Assembly (NCBI GenBank): GCA_009760855.2 | Contig: WPIO01000011.1 | Location: forward strand, 3,378,001-3,442,000 | From: Cristatella mucedo | Lineage: Eukaryota; Bryozoa; Phylactolaemata; Cristatellidae | Reading direction: 5' to 3' | Length of the DNA stretch: 64,000 nucleotides | Shown here: in pieces, positions 31,726 to 43,851 of the stretch | How the letters are laid out: every line of letters begins with the position of its first letter | Numbering within the stretch: the first letter of the stretch is position 1 | The notes under the pieces: model-generated | What the model saw: only the letters and a program-made list of their open reading frames with translations | What the model was told of the DNA's origin: nothing | The model's database searches: none | Position numbers and translations under genes: made by a program

Positions 31726-34700
31726 TTAAATAAACTAGCTAGGTCTACTGAGCGAAAGCTTGAGGAAGCATACAAGAGATCAGGACTGACTGTTCAACGT
31801 CAGCATACAAAGACTACTGTATGTACATCATACCAATCGATCCGCGAAAAGGCCAAGTGTAGCTTCTATAAAACATTTTAGAATCATAGATGCACAACCC
31901 AAGAATGTCGATGTCTACGATAAACCTTCTCCTTAAACGCTACCAGATTAGATCATTACCTAGTGATCCTTGTGGTGATCGAGCCGATCGCTTCTCTAGC
32001 CTCTTTGTCAGCAAGACAGACATAAAGGTTATAGCCCGTCCTCAAGGTAGCACGATCCCCTTCCGAACTTCTGTCCCTAAATAACAATTCCATAGGACTA
32101 ATCTCCCTTCAATCTGTGCGGCACCTCAATGTCTACATTCAAAGAGGCCACGAGTGCCCTTATCCTGAAATTCATCTCCCAGTCAAAGAAAACTACTATG
32201 CATCTAGACCCTATTTCCTCTGTCCTGCTTCTGCAATGCATAGATGGGCTGCTGCCATGCGTGAATAACATTATAAATGTTTCCTTAGCGACAGGTCATG
32301 TCTCTTCACCTATCAACAGGGCTGTTATTAGCCACTAATGTAATGTAGTGTGCCGCAGTCTGCAACTTTAAAAAGCTACAATGACAATGTCGATGACACA
32401 CAGACGAGTTTTGTATAGTCCACTAACAGCCTAAGCGGCTTTCGGTACGCATTCGGTAACCAATAGACTTCACCTCACGCTACAAAGAGAAAGTGGAGAG
32501 CATAGCAGAGTCAGGAGAGCAGTTGAGGTAGAGAATAGCATGGAAAGTATCAGATCGTGACCGCCGGAAAGGATGAGCCATAGTCGGCAGGAGGAAAGTA
32601 GTTGTCGTTGCGTAAGAATCGTGGAAGCGAGTTCCACAGTCTTGGACCTGCGGAGATAGAGCTTCTGTTGCCAACGGTTTTTAAGCGGAGGAATGGAAAA
32701 GCTAATTTTTGGTCCACACAGGACCTGAGGGCATGAGGAGGCTGAAACTGGTGCAGCAGTTCAGCTAGGTATGGAGGAGCCAAGCCGTAGCGGGGCTTGC
32801 GTTTCAGCAAAAGAACTTTGCTCTGTATCCGGTGAACAACCAGCAGCCACCCAAGCTTTCTTTTTTAATCAAAGGACACACGTGTTGAAACCTCTGGAAT
32901 TTGCAAACTAGCTTTGCAACCACATTCATAGCCAGCTGCAGCGGCCTACTGTCGAAGACGATGCCTAAATTCCGAGCACATGGTGATGGTCTCACAACAG
33001 CATCACCCATTAGAAGAGCAAAGCCTTCTAATACAGCCGCACGCTTGGAATGTTCTATGAGCAGCAGTTTGGTTTCATCGTCGTTTAGCTTCAAGAACTT
33101 TTCCGAAATCCAAGATCTAGTGTGGGCAAGGCAATTATTCAGTTTATCAGTTGCTGTATCAGATTCCGACGGTTTGAATGACAAATACAGCTGAGTATCG
33201 TCAGCATTAAAGTGATATCCTAGTCCATGGGCCTTAGTTGCTTTTACCAGAGTTTGAATATAAATGGAGAGCAGCAAGGGACCGAGGACAGACCCTTGAG
33301 GGACTCCACAGGTGACTGGTCTCGTGGGTGAGACCTGACCTCCACACAACACGGATGGAACGCGATTAGTCAAGTATGATTTAAACCACGCCAGTGCCTC
33401 GTCTGCCAGACCGATCGTTGTTCTCAATTGTTCAAGTAGGAAATCGTGATCAATGATATTGAAGGCAGCTGACAGATTTCACAGAGCTAGGGCAGTGACA
33501 GTCCAGTCATCGTTGCTGCATAGGATGTCACTGATAACAAGGAGGAGAGCAATTTCAGTGGGGTGCTTCCACTTGAACCCTGATTGAAAGGTTTCTGACA
33601 CTCCATTCTTTTCAATATGTTCAACCAGCTGCTTAGCAACACTTTTTCAAGAATCTTTGATAAGAAAGGAAGAAGGGAAACTGGACGATAGTTTGCAAGG
33701 ACCTCTGCGTCTAATCCAGGCTTTTTAAGTATGGGTCTAACGATTGCCGATTTGAAGGACTTGGGTACAACCCCTTTTTACGTAGAAGCATTACAAATCT
33801 CGGTTATGGCTGGGCTAAGTTGGTCTGCCAGTGAAGACAACAGAGATGATGTCATAGGGTCTTCAGCAGACGAGCTCTTTTTACTAAAACTTCTTAAGGT
33901 CACATCACATGCAGAAACTTCGTAAAATCTTTAAGGAGGGTCACTAATTAAGAAAGCAACACTAGACAAAGAGAACTTGAGCGACTTCCACCCTGTCACC
34001 CTTCTACCGTTTCTATCAAAGATACTGGAGCGAGTTGTCACAGACCAGCTGAACACATTTATTGAAACGTCAAGCCTAGCAAGTAAGTTGCAGTTTGAAT
34101 TTAGATTTTATTACTCCACAGAGTCAGCATGGTTTCGGATGTGTAACTATCTTCTTAGAAATCCAGACTTAGGTAAAGTCTCTCTGCTAGGTTTGCTTGA
34201 TCTTTCGGAAGCGTTTGATACTATTGATCACCAAGTCCATCTCGTGCATCTCGCATATCGCCTGGGCATCGCTGGCACGGCTCTGCAATGACCCATATCC
34301 TAAATTAGTGAATGAATCCAGAGTACTGATGTAAACGAACAAAGATTATCCGAGGAACCCCTGAAGTAAAGGGTACATCAGGAATCTGTGCTTAGTCTGC
34401 TTCTTTTCACAGTTTATACTCTCCCTCTTGCCCATTGACCGCCAAGCACAGGCTAGACTTTGCCTCTCTGCAGATGACACTGAGTTGTACCTTTGCTTTG
34501 ATCCCTACCAGCCCTCTATTAAGTCGAATGCTCTAAACTCCCTTGCTACATTTTTTATTTGATGGCTACATATAGATTGAAGCAATCATTCTCAAGTTGA
34601 ATGGCAATAATACCAGCTTACTCTTCATGGACGAAGCAAGTACGGCTGAGTAATTGGAAAGCTTAACGCTCAAAATTGGCTCGGCCAGCAGATCTCCTAT

Positions 34701-34857
34701 TGCACGTGCATGAAATCTAGGTGTCCCGTTCTAAAGTAACTTTTCGTTAAATAACCATGTCAGCTCTTCAGTAAAGTATGCCTACTTTTAGCTACTAAAT
34801 AGCATTGCTAAAATTCGGGCTTGCTTAGGCAGGGATACTACATCTAAACAAGCAGGT
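31726..34857 (+). mobile_element. LINE family 1 copy, split by a nested LINE
   Basis: The left part (31726-32339) matches the start of the family 1 reverse transcriptase region at 37755-38310. The right part resumes at 33949 with [20 protein letters not shown] and LLDLSEAFDTIDHQV (reverse transcriptase blocks), then a decayed ADDTELYL catalytic region near 34460-34490, and stops near 34857 before the C-terminal domain. A 1.6-kb family 2 element interrupts it. It has many stops and frameshifts and is inactive. Confidence 0.85.
32340..33941 (-). mobile_element. LINE family 2 nested inside a family 1 LINE, 7-bp target duplication
   Basis: CACTAAT occurs at both edges (32333-32339 and 33942-33948). 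The minus strand encodes CGVPQGSVLGPLL, the catalytic block as FNADDTQLYL (Tyr of YADD replaced by Asn), KFLKLNDDETKLLLIEHS and the C-terminal PHALRS...PRLWNSLPRFLRND region. Compared with the copy at 4893-5905, about 65 codons are deleted after GIVFDS. The 3' end is CACTACATTAC, as expected for this family. Confidence 0.92.
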
Positions 34858-34869
34858 AACCAGCTTTCC

Positions 34870-34987
34870 AAATTGACCTAGGCCGGACCCGCTTTGGCGG
34901 CTCAGGACCTAGACCTACTGGCCTGGCATAGGCAAATTTAGAGGCCTAGGCAAATTTGCAGCCTAGGCCAGGCCTAACCGGGCCTAC
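34870..34987. repeat. Cluster of CCTAGG/AGGCCT motifs
   Basis: Repeated short motifs (GACCTAGGCC, GGCCTAGGCAAATT, AGCCTAGGCCAGGCC) form a small imperfect, partly palindromic cluster between two LINE pieces. Confidence 0.6.
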
Positions 34988-34996
34988 GCGTGGCTA

Positions 34997-35095
34997 GTCA
35001 ATTGCATTTCCCTTTGCAGCAAATGTAAAGCGCCTAGAGAGAGATTGAGTTCTCTGAGGGCGCTTTATCAAGTGCATTATTATTATTATTATTAT
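34997..35095 (+). mobile_element. LINE family 1 micro-insertion, 9-bp target duplication
   Basis: A 99-bp insertion holding only TTGCATTTCCCTTTGCAGC, the terminal hairpin and (ATT)n. GCGTGGCTA flanks both sides (34988-34996 and 35096-35104). The duplication shows it is a separate event, not the 3' end of the LINE at 31726-34857. Confidence 0.92.
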
Positions 35096-35104
35096 GCGTG
35101 GCTA

Positions 35105-37155
35105 CGATCCTGCGGAAAAGTTAAATTGTAGGACGATCGTTGTAATTGATAACTAGTTATTCACAAGATAAAACAGCTAGTAGAACCTCGCCGATAATGA
35201 AGATGGTTTAGAATATTTGGCGATTTACGAAGAGTAACAACGGAGCCCACTAGGATGTAGCCATCTTGGTTTTATCAATGGTTGTACTACAGCACAGGCT
35301 ACCATCTTGAAAAAAATATCTAAAACATACAGCAAGAGTAAGAATTTAAAAGAAATAGAAATCGCATTTTGAACTTGTCAAAATGTAAGGCGCACTAACT
35401 GGATATCAAGCCATTTTATCAATTGCTTGTGAATCTTGAACAGTGCCGATCAACTTCGCACGACAGTCTCAGGGCAATAATCATTGAAAAGGAACCATGA
35501 ACTAATTTTGCCACTGATCATTTTAAATAATCCATAGATTATTAACAAGTGTTAATTTTATTCCAAGCCTTAATCCAGCCACAAAAGGGCCCATGAATCG
35601 CGTCTTTTAAGCAGTTAGCGTGCACGTTTTACCTTTATGGATCTAGCCATGGATAGTAACACAATACCAGCTTTGATATGCATATGCCCCATTGTGCTAA
35701 CTACTCACTCGATCAGCCGAAAGATTACCAGGGCCCTAATGGCATGGCTGCCTGCAAATCACGAACATTTAAGGGGATTTGATGCACAGTTAATGCAAAA
35801 ATTCGTAAACCATATTCATACTGAGACCATTTTCGTAATTAAGATAAGGGCTTAGAATTTTAATGGCATGCCATAAGAAGCCGTAATGGAAAGCCAGGTG
35901 TCTAAGAATCATGTTTACCGTGAATCATACAGTCTTCTCAGGTACGGCAGGTAACGACTTTCAAGAGAAAGTTAATGCAATACCTCATGTAATCTGCACA
36001 TATAGGTTTGTCATCAATTGATGTTTGGCTGTCAAAAGTCTTACAGATTATGCTCCTGCAGTCTGACACTCATTACCAACACACGTCATAACGTCCCCTG
36101 ACATGACGACATTTAACGAAGCTAACCATTCGATTGAGCATACAAAACCAACGAAATAAGTGAATAAAACCTATAATTCGCAGCATGAGTGCAGACATTC
36201 TAGGAAATATAATTCAACATGGACTTAACAGCAAGAACTAATTTCTCGTGTACGACCTGGTGCAAACTAAGTCTTGCAGAGTGGCAATGCATGCTGAGCG
36301 TGTAACCTAGTAACCTGAACGTTGAGATGCCCAGGGCTCAATAGAGAGCGATGAATCGAACGCAGGGATAGAGTGAACGAACGGATGCCTCTTTAAAAAA
36401 AAGATAGAGGCAGAGTAATACGTTTGCACTAATATTTTTTTTAATCAAGCAATAGCTTGAATATTTCATTACGTAAAAAGAAGCAAAAAAACTGGACAAC
36501 ACAATCAATTGACTGAACAATCGTTCCAATACGCATACAGATTTCCCAATTCATGCTTCGCATTTATTTTCAAATATTTAATATTTTAACCTGATAAAGA
36601 AGAAATAGTAATTGTCTTTGCAATGCTGGAGAAAATTTTTCGCATGGCTCAGGTACGAATATTCACGAGCGTTGCTACTACCACAACCTGTAACTGACCA
36701 ATACAGGTTTTCCATCGAAGATGATATTCACTTAAACTTCACATTCCTTAGCACTTTCGGTCCGTTCCTTTTCTTGAAACGAACGATATCTCCGAAGTGA
36801 TTCCTAACCTGGCAAGCCGTCATGTCTCCAGATCTTCTGGCAAAATATCCGACTCTAAACTTCTTCTATTCTTTAAAGTATTCGCTCAGCTAGCATATGC
36901 CCAAATCCAAGAACTTGTTTTCGACTAGCAATTTTCAGGTGGGTGAAATTTAACAAGGAAGTAAAACAACCATAAACTTTTTCACCCAGTAGTTGACACG
37001 ATGGGTGCAAATAGTTTTACTGGGTCACTGTCTCACTGTGTCACACAAGCGTAATTGTGAATCTCTCTAGCTTTGTGGTCATCAGGCCTGTTATAACTCC
37101 GGCGGCCCAACTTAGCACTTAACTTTGGAATCATCGGTCAATGTGCAATACACCT
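35105..37155. other. Unassigned AT-rich DNA
   Basis: Nothing coding supported. A worn LINE family 1 scrap is visible at 36080-36135 (CGTCCCCTGACATGACGACA). Remaining frames are short. Confidence 0.4.
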
Positions 37156-37159
37156 CTAG

Positions 37160-37200
<41 letters not shown>

Positions 37201-37222
37201 GTATATACATATATATATATAT
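37160..37222. repeat. (AT)n microsatellite
   Basis: AT repeats with a short ACAT interruption, directly beside a SINE 3' end. Confidence 0.92.
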
Positions 37223-37359
37223 AATAAATTTGTATAGCACCCCAAGAGATCTTAATCTCTATTCAGGTGCTCCACATATGCCTCGGAGCTCGAGCCCACG
37301 ACCTCAGCCAGACCTTGGTCCCGGTGAGCACCTTCACCGCTGGACCTAACCAGCTCGGT
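37222..37359 (-). mobile_element. tRNA-derived SINE, copy 2
   Basis: On the minus strand: GAGCTGGTTAGGTCCAGCGG, the A-box, B-box GGCTCGAGC, then the hairpin tail TGAATAGAGATTAAGATCTC and GGGGTGCTATACAAATTTAT. Nearly full length. Confidence 0.85.
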
Positions 37360-37369
37360 AATAATAAGT

Positions 37370-39895
37370 GACATTATTTCTGAAAATGGCCTCGACCTGC
37401 TCGCCTTGGCTGACAATTGGATAAAATCAGTACTACCCCGAGTGGTTTCTCATTCTTTCACACCCCTAGATCAATCAAACTGGTGGTGGAGTTGCTTTAA
37501 TCATACACTCAAAATTCGACTTCGAGCCATTTGTAGTACCCTTGAAGCAGTCTTTCGAATCGATTGTCTTGATTTCACCCGAAAAAAGCTACCGATGGTG
37601 GCAGTAGTCTATCGCCCACCAGGTACCAAATCCTCATTTTCCTCAGATTTTATAATCTCATTTCGATTCTGTGTGCAAGAAACCGATTTCTCCTCGCTAT
37701 CGACGATTTCACCCTCGCCCAGACGGCCTGTGATTGATTCACCACAGACATTGAACTAGCTAGGTCTACTAAGAGCAACCTTGAAAAAGCATACACAAGA
37801 TCAGGACTGACTGCCCATCGACGGGCATGCGAGGACTACTTTAGGTCGTAACAATCGATCCTAACAAAGTCCAAGTCTAGCTTCAATAAAAATATCGTTG
37901 TATCACAGATGCACGCACCAAAAATGCTGATGTCAACGACAACCGTCTCCTCAACCTCTCCCAGGTTAGCATTTTACTGGATGATCCCTGTGATGATCTA
38001 GCTGATCGCTTAACTAGCTTCTTTGTCCAGAAAATAGACCAGATCAGAGAGTCTATCCTATGATGGCAGCATCCCCACTAGAACGCTGTCCCTCGATTCC
38101 TTGCCGCACGTCAATGTCTACATTCGAGCAGGTCACTAGCGACCTCGTCCTTAAGTTGGTACCCGAATCAAAGAAGAAAACAACTCCTTTGGACCCTGTT
38201 CCCACTGTCCTGTTCCTACGTTGCATTTATCTGCTGCTGCCATGCATAACTACCATCATTATTATGTCATTATTTCAGGGCATGTTCCAGCACCTTTCAA
38301 AAAAAGCTGTAGTCAGGCCACAACTCAAAAAAGCAACACCAGGCCAAGAGAATTTGAGCAACTACCACCGGTCTCCCTTCTGCCATTCCTATAAAAGACA
38401 CTGGAACGATTCGCGGCGGACCAGCTGAACTCATACATTAAAAATTCAAACCTTTCTAGTAAGTTCCAGTCTGACTATAGAGCTAATCACTCCACAGAAT
38501 CAGCCTTGCTTCGGGTGTACAACAACTTACTTAGGAATGCAGACATGAGAGAGTATCTCTGCTTGTTTTGCTTGATCCTTCAGCAGCTTTTGATACTATC
38601 GATCACCAAGTCCTTCTTGAACGCCTCTCATCTCGCCTGGGCATCACTGGCACTGCTCTGCAATGGTTCAGGCCCTATGTCAGTGGGAGACTCCAGAGTA
38701 TTGGCCCGAATGGACAAAGATCATCCGAGGTACCGCTGAAATATGGGGTACCTCTGGGCTCCGTGCTAGGTCCTGTTCTTTTCCCGGTTTATACTCTTAC
38801 TCCTGCCGATGTGATTGCCAGGCACAATCTAGGCTTTCGCATCTAAGCGGATGACACTCAGTTATACATTTGCTTTGATCCCTCATAGCCCTCTAGTACG
38901 TATAATTCTCGCAACTCCCTTGCAGCATTTATAGATGACATCCACACATTGATGACATAACATTTGATAAAATTGAATGATAATGAAATCAACTTTCTAG
39001 TTATGGCCAAACCAAGTGTTATTCAGCAATTGAAAAGGCTAACGCTCAAAAACTCGGCTCTGCCAGCATATCTCCTTTTGAATCTGCACGAAATCTAGGT
39101 GTCATGTTTCAAAGTGATCTTTCGTTAGACAACCATATCAGCTCCACAACCTATTCTGCCTAAATTCAGCTACACAACATTGCTAAAATTCGGGCTTGTT
39201 TAGACAGGAATACCACATTTAAGTTGGTCCATGCATTTGTGACATCCCGCCTTGACGTCTGTAACTCACTGCTTGCTGGCCTACCGGCATGTAAAACCAG
39301 GCGCTTACAGCTGGTTCACAAATTTGCAGCTAGGCTTGTCCGTCGTAAGCCTCGCAGTTGCCACGTCACACCACATCTTGCATACCTGCACTGGCTACCG
39401 GTCAAGAAATGGATCGACTTTAATTTTGTGTCGCTCACTTTAGGTCCCTTCATTATTTGGCTAAGCATAGTACCAGTCGATTTTCGGAATCTAACTGTTT
39501 ACCTATACCTCGTGCAACCTCAAATCCTTTGGAGACCGTGCCTTTAGTTCTTATGCTCCCGAAGCCAGGAACTCACTCCCTACTTGCGTCACGACATTCC
39601 CTGACTTAACATCATTTAAAAATTAAATAAAAACGCATCTATTTATTACAGCATTTAGTGGATCCCTGTGATTCGTCCTTTTTGTGCTTATGCGTGCTGA
39701 CACTGCTGCATACTGCCACTAACCGCTCTTACATGCTGACCCTGTGCATGTCACCCCTAACCGTGGTATTCTTATCGTTTATCAAGCATGATACCACTCA
39801 CCATTCAATCGTGTTTCCTCTGCAGCAAATGTAAAGCACCTGGAAATAAATTGAGTTCTCTGGGAGCACTTTATCAAGGATATTATTATTATAAG
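37370..39895 (+). mobile_element. LINE family 1, longest copy (endonuclease to 3' end), inactive
   Basis: It begins in the apurinic-like endonuclease region (IISENGLDLLALADNWIKS near 37372-37428, then GGV-type and VVYRPPG blocks). It runs through the reverse transcriptase (LDPSAAFDTIDHQVLLERL at 38568 onward, YGVPLGSVLGPVLFPVYTL at 38742) to the thumb (LVHAFVTSRLDVCNSLLAGL near 39220). It ends in the 3' UTR, the hairpin (AAAGCACC and GGAGCACTTT) and ATT repeats. It has many stops and frameshifts. This copy defines the family's domain order. Confidence 0.88.
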
Positions 39896-40850
39896 TAGTT
39901 CTACTGCATGCCGAACTCTGCATAGCCACGTTTGCTAAGACAACTGACTTCTCACTCCGTCAATCACATCTTTAATGTTGTTTTCACTGGTGCTGTTTAA
40001 AAAAATGTATTGTAAACTTCGTTAGAGAACTGTTCATATGTGTTGTTCAGCGGAATTTGCTATCAATCTAGAGTTGACAGTTGCCCAAAAATTGACTAAT
40101 ATCTCACTTCTGGTAAAATAATCTCATGGCATAATTATTTACGTTGAATTTATCCTATAGCTACTAAATCATTGGTCGGTTTGATGCTGGTAGATCGGCA
40201 GCGCCAGGAGCCGGTGCAATCCATCACGTTATTTTACTGCTGATTTGCTGTTGCCTCGTTGGGCTCTAGCTCTATTCAGCAGAAGTCCTTAGTTTTTAGG
40301 TTTTTAGGGCTGCTGTGATTCGATTTTGCCCATCGGCAGGATTCCTCTTGGTCGTGCTTGCACTGGTTTTGGGCGCTTTAAAGTACAATTAAGATACTTG
40401 TTTGTGCTCTGCACGTACAGCACCGACAGTAGACAGAGGCTATGCTACCAAACTGTGCAGCTTAGCGATGTTAGATCTTAGCCGAAAGCTGCGCTCATCC
40501 AATTTATTCAATTCGTGACTCGGAAATGCCTCGATCTTTATTGGACTAGTTAGCGGTTTTCTCCTGTTCAGTATAATCTGTTCGCTGGTGATACAACCTG
40601 GTGCTACATATACACCCTATTGCCAGTAAACATTTATAATTTTAACTTAAAACTCAGCTACTATACACAATTTCAAATTTATATACATGATCTTTGCTTC
40701 CGCAAACATATTCGCGATCAATTTGACAGTTGAGTTTTAAGGCTTCGCATTATTCTCATCGTGTTTGTAGGCTTAGTTGGTTGACCTAATATTGGCGATC
40801 GCAATAATTGACATTAGAATAATATGGGAAGAGCATTTTCTTATCATTGT
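39896..40850. other. Unassigned AT-rich DNA
   Basis: No gene, RNA or repeat recognised. Confidence 0.4.
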
Positions 40851-40854
40851 GCAT

Positions 40855-41077
40855 TTGAGGTTCGTACGAGGCACAGGTAAACGATTAGATTTCAACGTCA
40901 AGCAACGCATCCACTTTAAGGTTTTGTCACTCACTTTCAGGTTTCTTCATTTTTTTGGCTACAGCCTACCTGTCAGATCTACTCCCCGCCGCCAGGCTTA
41001 ACATCATTATTTCCCTTTGCAACAAATGTAAAGCGCCTAAAAAGAGATTGAGTTCTCTGAGGGTGCTTTATAAACAG

Positions 41078-41111
<34 letters not shown>

Positions 41112-41545
41112 AATACCATACTACCCGCTTTTCGGAATCTAACTGTCCACATATACCTCGTACCAACCTCAAATTTTTTAAAGACCGTGCCTTTAGTTTG
41201 TATGCTTCCAAAGCGTGGAACTCACACCCGACTTTCGTCAAGACACCCGACTTGACCGAATTTTAAAAGGAACTAAAATGCACCTGTTTATGACAGCATT
41301 TAGTGTTCCTGTGATTTGTCCTTGCGTGTTCTCATGCGTGCTGACACTGTGCATATGCCGCTAATCATACTTGCATGCTGACCTTGTGCATGTCACCCCT
41401 AACCATGCTGTTCTTGTTGTTTGTAAAGCATGCTACCACTAACTATTCGATCGTGCTTAATTTGCAGCAGATGTGCATTGACTAGAAAGGGATTGAGTTC
41501 TCTGAGGGCGCTATATTAAATCTATTATTATACTATTGTTTATAT
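40855..41545 (+). mobile_element. LINE family 1 3' copy, interrupted by a second family 1 tail
   Basis: The host copy runs from AACGTCAAGCAACGCATCC (thumb region) to CAGGCTTAACATCAT at about 41008. It resumes at ACCCGCTTTTCGGAATC near 41122 and continues to its own hairpin (GATTGAGTTCTCTGAGGGCGC) at 41485-41520. Between the parts sits another terminal hairpin and (ATT)n tail (41010-41108). The first 35 bp (40855-40889) match the family in reverse orientation, indicating a rearranged 5' end. Confidence 0.75.
41010..41108 (+). mobile_element. LINE family 1 micro-insertion inside an older family 1 copy
   Basis: CCCTTTGCAACAAATGTAAAG, the arms AAAGCGCC and GGGTGCTTT, and about nine ATT units. 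It splits the host LINE between its CAGGC and CTTTTCGGAATC segments. Confidence 0.75.
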
Positions 41546-41739
41546 ATATTTTTTATAATGTTGATGTCAGCGATTGTGCTACATCTTAGGAAGCATCGGT
41601 GACCCACGGTTCAAACCCATCGAGCAACTGTAGAGTTGGTATCAAAGGTCGAACACTCTGCAAAGCTCTCCGCAAAGCACAGCGGATGAACTAGAGAGGC
41701 TGAGTCCTCAGATCTGCTAAGACGCCAAGCTCCCAAGAG

Positions 41740-42350
41740 TTTTTTCCAAGGGCACAGGAATGCAAAAGAATTCAAGGACAACAATAAAAAAACAGGGCTG
41801 CGATGGCCCCCTATTCATTCAGTTGGCCACCACTTGCTGCGATAAAGGCGAGCAGTCTTCATAAAGAAAAAAAGGGAAAATCCCACGCGAGAAATGTCTG
41901 CAGGAGGTCTCGACCCAAATAGCTTAGCTAGTGCACGGATTCCATTGCCCAAACTAAGCTCACATAGCACGGCAGAACATTTAGCGAAGCTTGAGATTGG
42001 TCACGTAGCGGCAGCGACAGTGCTACAACGAAATTCCCATTTCTTCAGCAACAAATAAATATATATTTACACTACTGCGATAGCAATGCTCTAGACTATC
42101 AAAGTTTGAGCCCTTATTCCAAGAAACTGGACTCGCAATTCTCTGGAACGCCAGGGTGTGACAGTGGTTCATCCGCCTCATCAAAAATAGGCAAGTAAAA
42201 TAGCTTGCGTCGACGCTTCAATGCCAATCGCGCAGAACTCCACAGCTCACTAACCGCGTCGAAGTAAGCTGACAAACACAGCACCAATCGCAGCCACCCG
42301 ATGCTTAGCATGACACGATGGACAAAAGCGAAGATCGAACTCGAATGAAT
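41740..42350. repeat. Downstream flank of gene 2 duplicated at 24640-25300
   Basis: Aligned blocks include GGAGGTCTCGACCCAAATAG, AAACTGGACTCG-like and AAGTAAAATAGCTT. See also the possible exon at 42114-42268. Confidence 0.65.
42114..42268 (-). CDS. Possible terminal exon of an unknown gene or alternative 3' end of gene 2
   Basis: A strong acceptor (GCTGTGTTTGTCAG) precedes a 155-bp frame containing LALKRRRKLFYLPIFDEADE and ending in TAA. The duplicate at 25057-25205 reads LRRKLFYSPSFDDIGNPLSK in the same frame before a TAG. Several third-position changes and matched LFY, FD and PLS residues argue for past coding selection. The exon lies 215 bp beyond the gene 2 stop. I do not recognise the protein. 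It could be the last exon of an overlapping gene, an alternative C-terminus, or chance. Confidence 0.3.
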
Positions 42351-42482
42351 GGATGCATACATTTAGAACGCTGCCGTGCTATCGTTAAAATCACTATTCC
42401 CTGGCACTATTCGCTGTCGCTGCTGTCGTAGATCGTAATTCATAATAAAACCGAGGGCACCAACGGTGTTCGGACGGGAAGG

Positions 42483-43645
42483 TCAGGAAAACTTTCCCTC
42501 CCATCCAGGCGGTACATCGCTGTAGCCGTGGAGCTGGAAGTCGTGGGTATACATTGTCCTTAGCCTCTGAAGGACATTCAGCGGTACTGTCGCATACCAG
42601 GCTTTTATCACTTCGTCTGCACGGTGGGCCTTCGACGAGAAAATCCTGGGGAACGTAACTTTCAGTCCGTTCTTTTTTATGATGTACTCGGCGTCCTCGA
42701 CGACGGTTTCCAGGTGGCCGATATAGTCGTACCGAAGGCGGCAGAAGTCGCACAGCTGCCACATGGGCGCCCAGTGTATGTCCAGGCCCAGCATGTTCGT
42801 GCCTGCATCAGCTATGCAAGTCAAGAATTGTGTGAACGTGATGGAGTCCCTATATGGCTCCATCGTCTCCCATTTGCAAGGCGTGTGCAGGATGCGAGTG
42901 TAGTTCCAATCAAGAGCCTTATTAATGTAAGCAGACACAAGCCGTCGCCAGGGGTCTCTACGAATACAGGAATAAACGCACACACATGTAATGTTATGAA
43001 GGTCTGTTAGGGCCAGACTATTTCGAGATTCACGATTGGAGGAATAAACGCACACGACACGTAAGACGGAAGTTACGCAGGTCTGTTAGGGCCAGAGGCT
43101 TTCGAGATTCGTATGCATGGGAATATGCACCTCTTCACAAGCAAACAGACATCTCAATTGCTAAGGTCACACCAGGTATAAGACGATATTAAGCACTGTC
43201 AGTAAGTATAGTTCACTTTTCTGGAACGCTGTTCGCTCTCTCAACTGCTGCAATATTCCCCGGGGTTCTGTATAATAACAATAATAATTCATCCATACAA
43301 CATCCTAAGAAAACTATCAATTCAGGTGCTTCCCATACGCCACGGGGCTCAAGCCCACGACCTCATCGAATACATTAACCCTTTGACCTCGGTTGGTGCG
43401 AGCACCTTAACCACTGGGCCAAACCAGCACGGCCAGGGCTCTTAATGTACATACTGCTGGTGGTTCAGTCGCGCTCAATTTTGATTCTGCGAGTCGATAG
43501 CTGTACAACATGTAACGCTCACATGCCTAGGGAAAACCGAAAGAACAAGCCGGTACTCACGTATGTCCTGCGGTCGGCAAGTTTTTATCTCACCTAGCTC
43601 CTGAAGTGACTCCTCTCTCTCTCCCTCCCTCTCTCTCTCTCTCTC

Positions 43646-43680
<35 letters not shown>

Positions 43681-43812
43681 GCCAAGTGGGATGATTCGGC
43701 TAACGAGGCACTAAAAAGCAGTGATGAAGCTTCTCCAGTTCTCAAGTTTTTATCTCACCTAGCTCCTGAAGTGACTCCTCTCTCTCTCCCTCCCTCTCTC
43801 TCTCTCTCTCTC

Positions 43813-43851
<39 letters not shown>

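Noticed and set aside
42965-43112. CRISPR-like direct repeats
   Set aside because: Only two units, in an intron of an animal gene; a simple tandem duplication.
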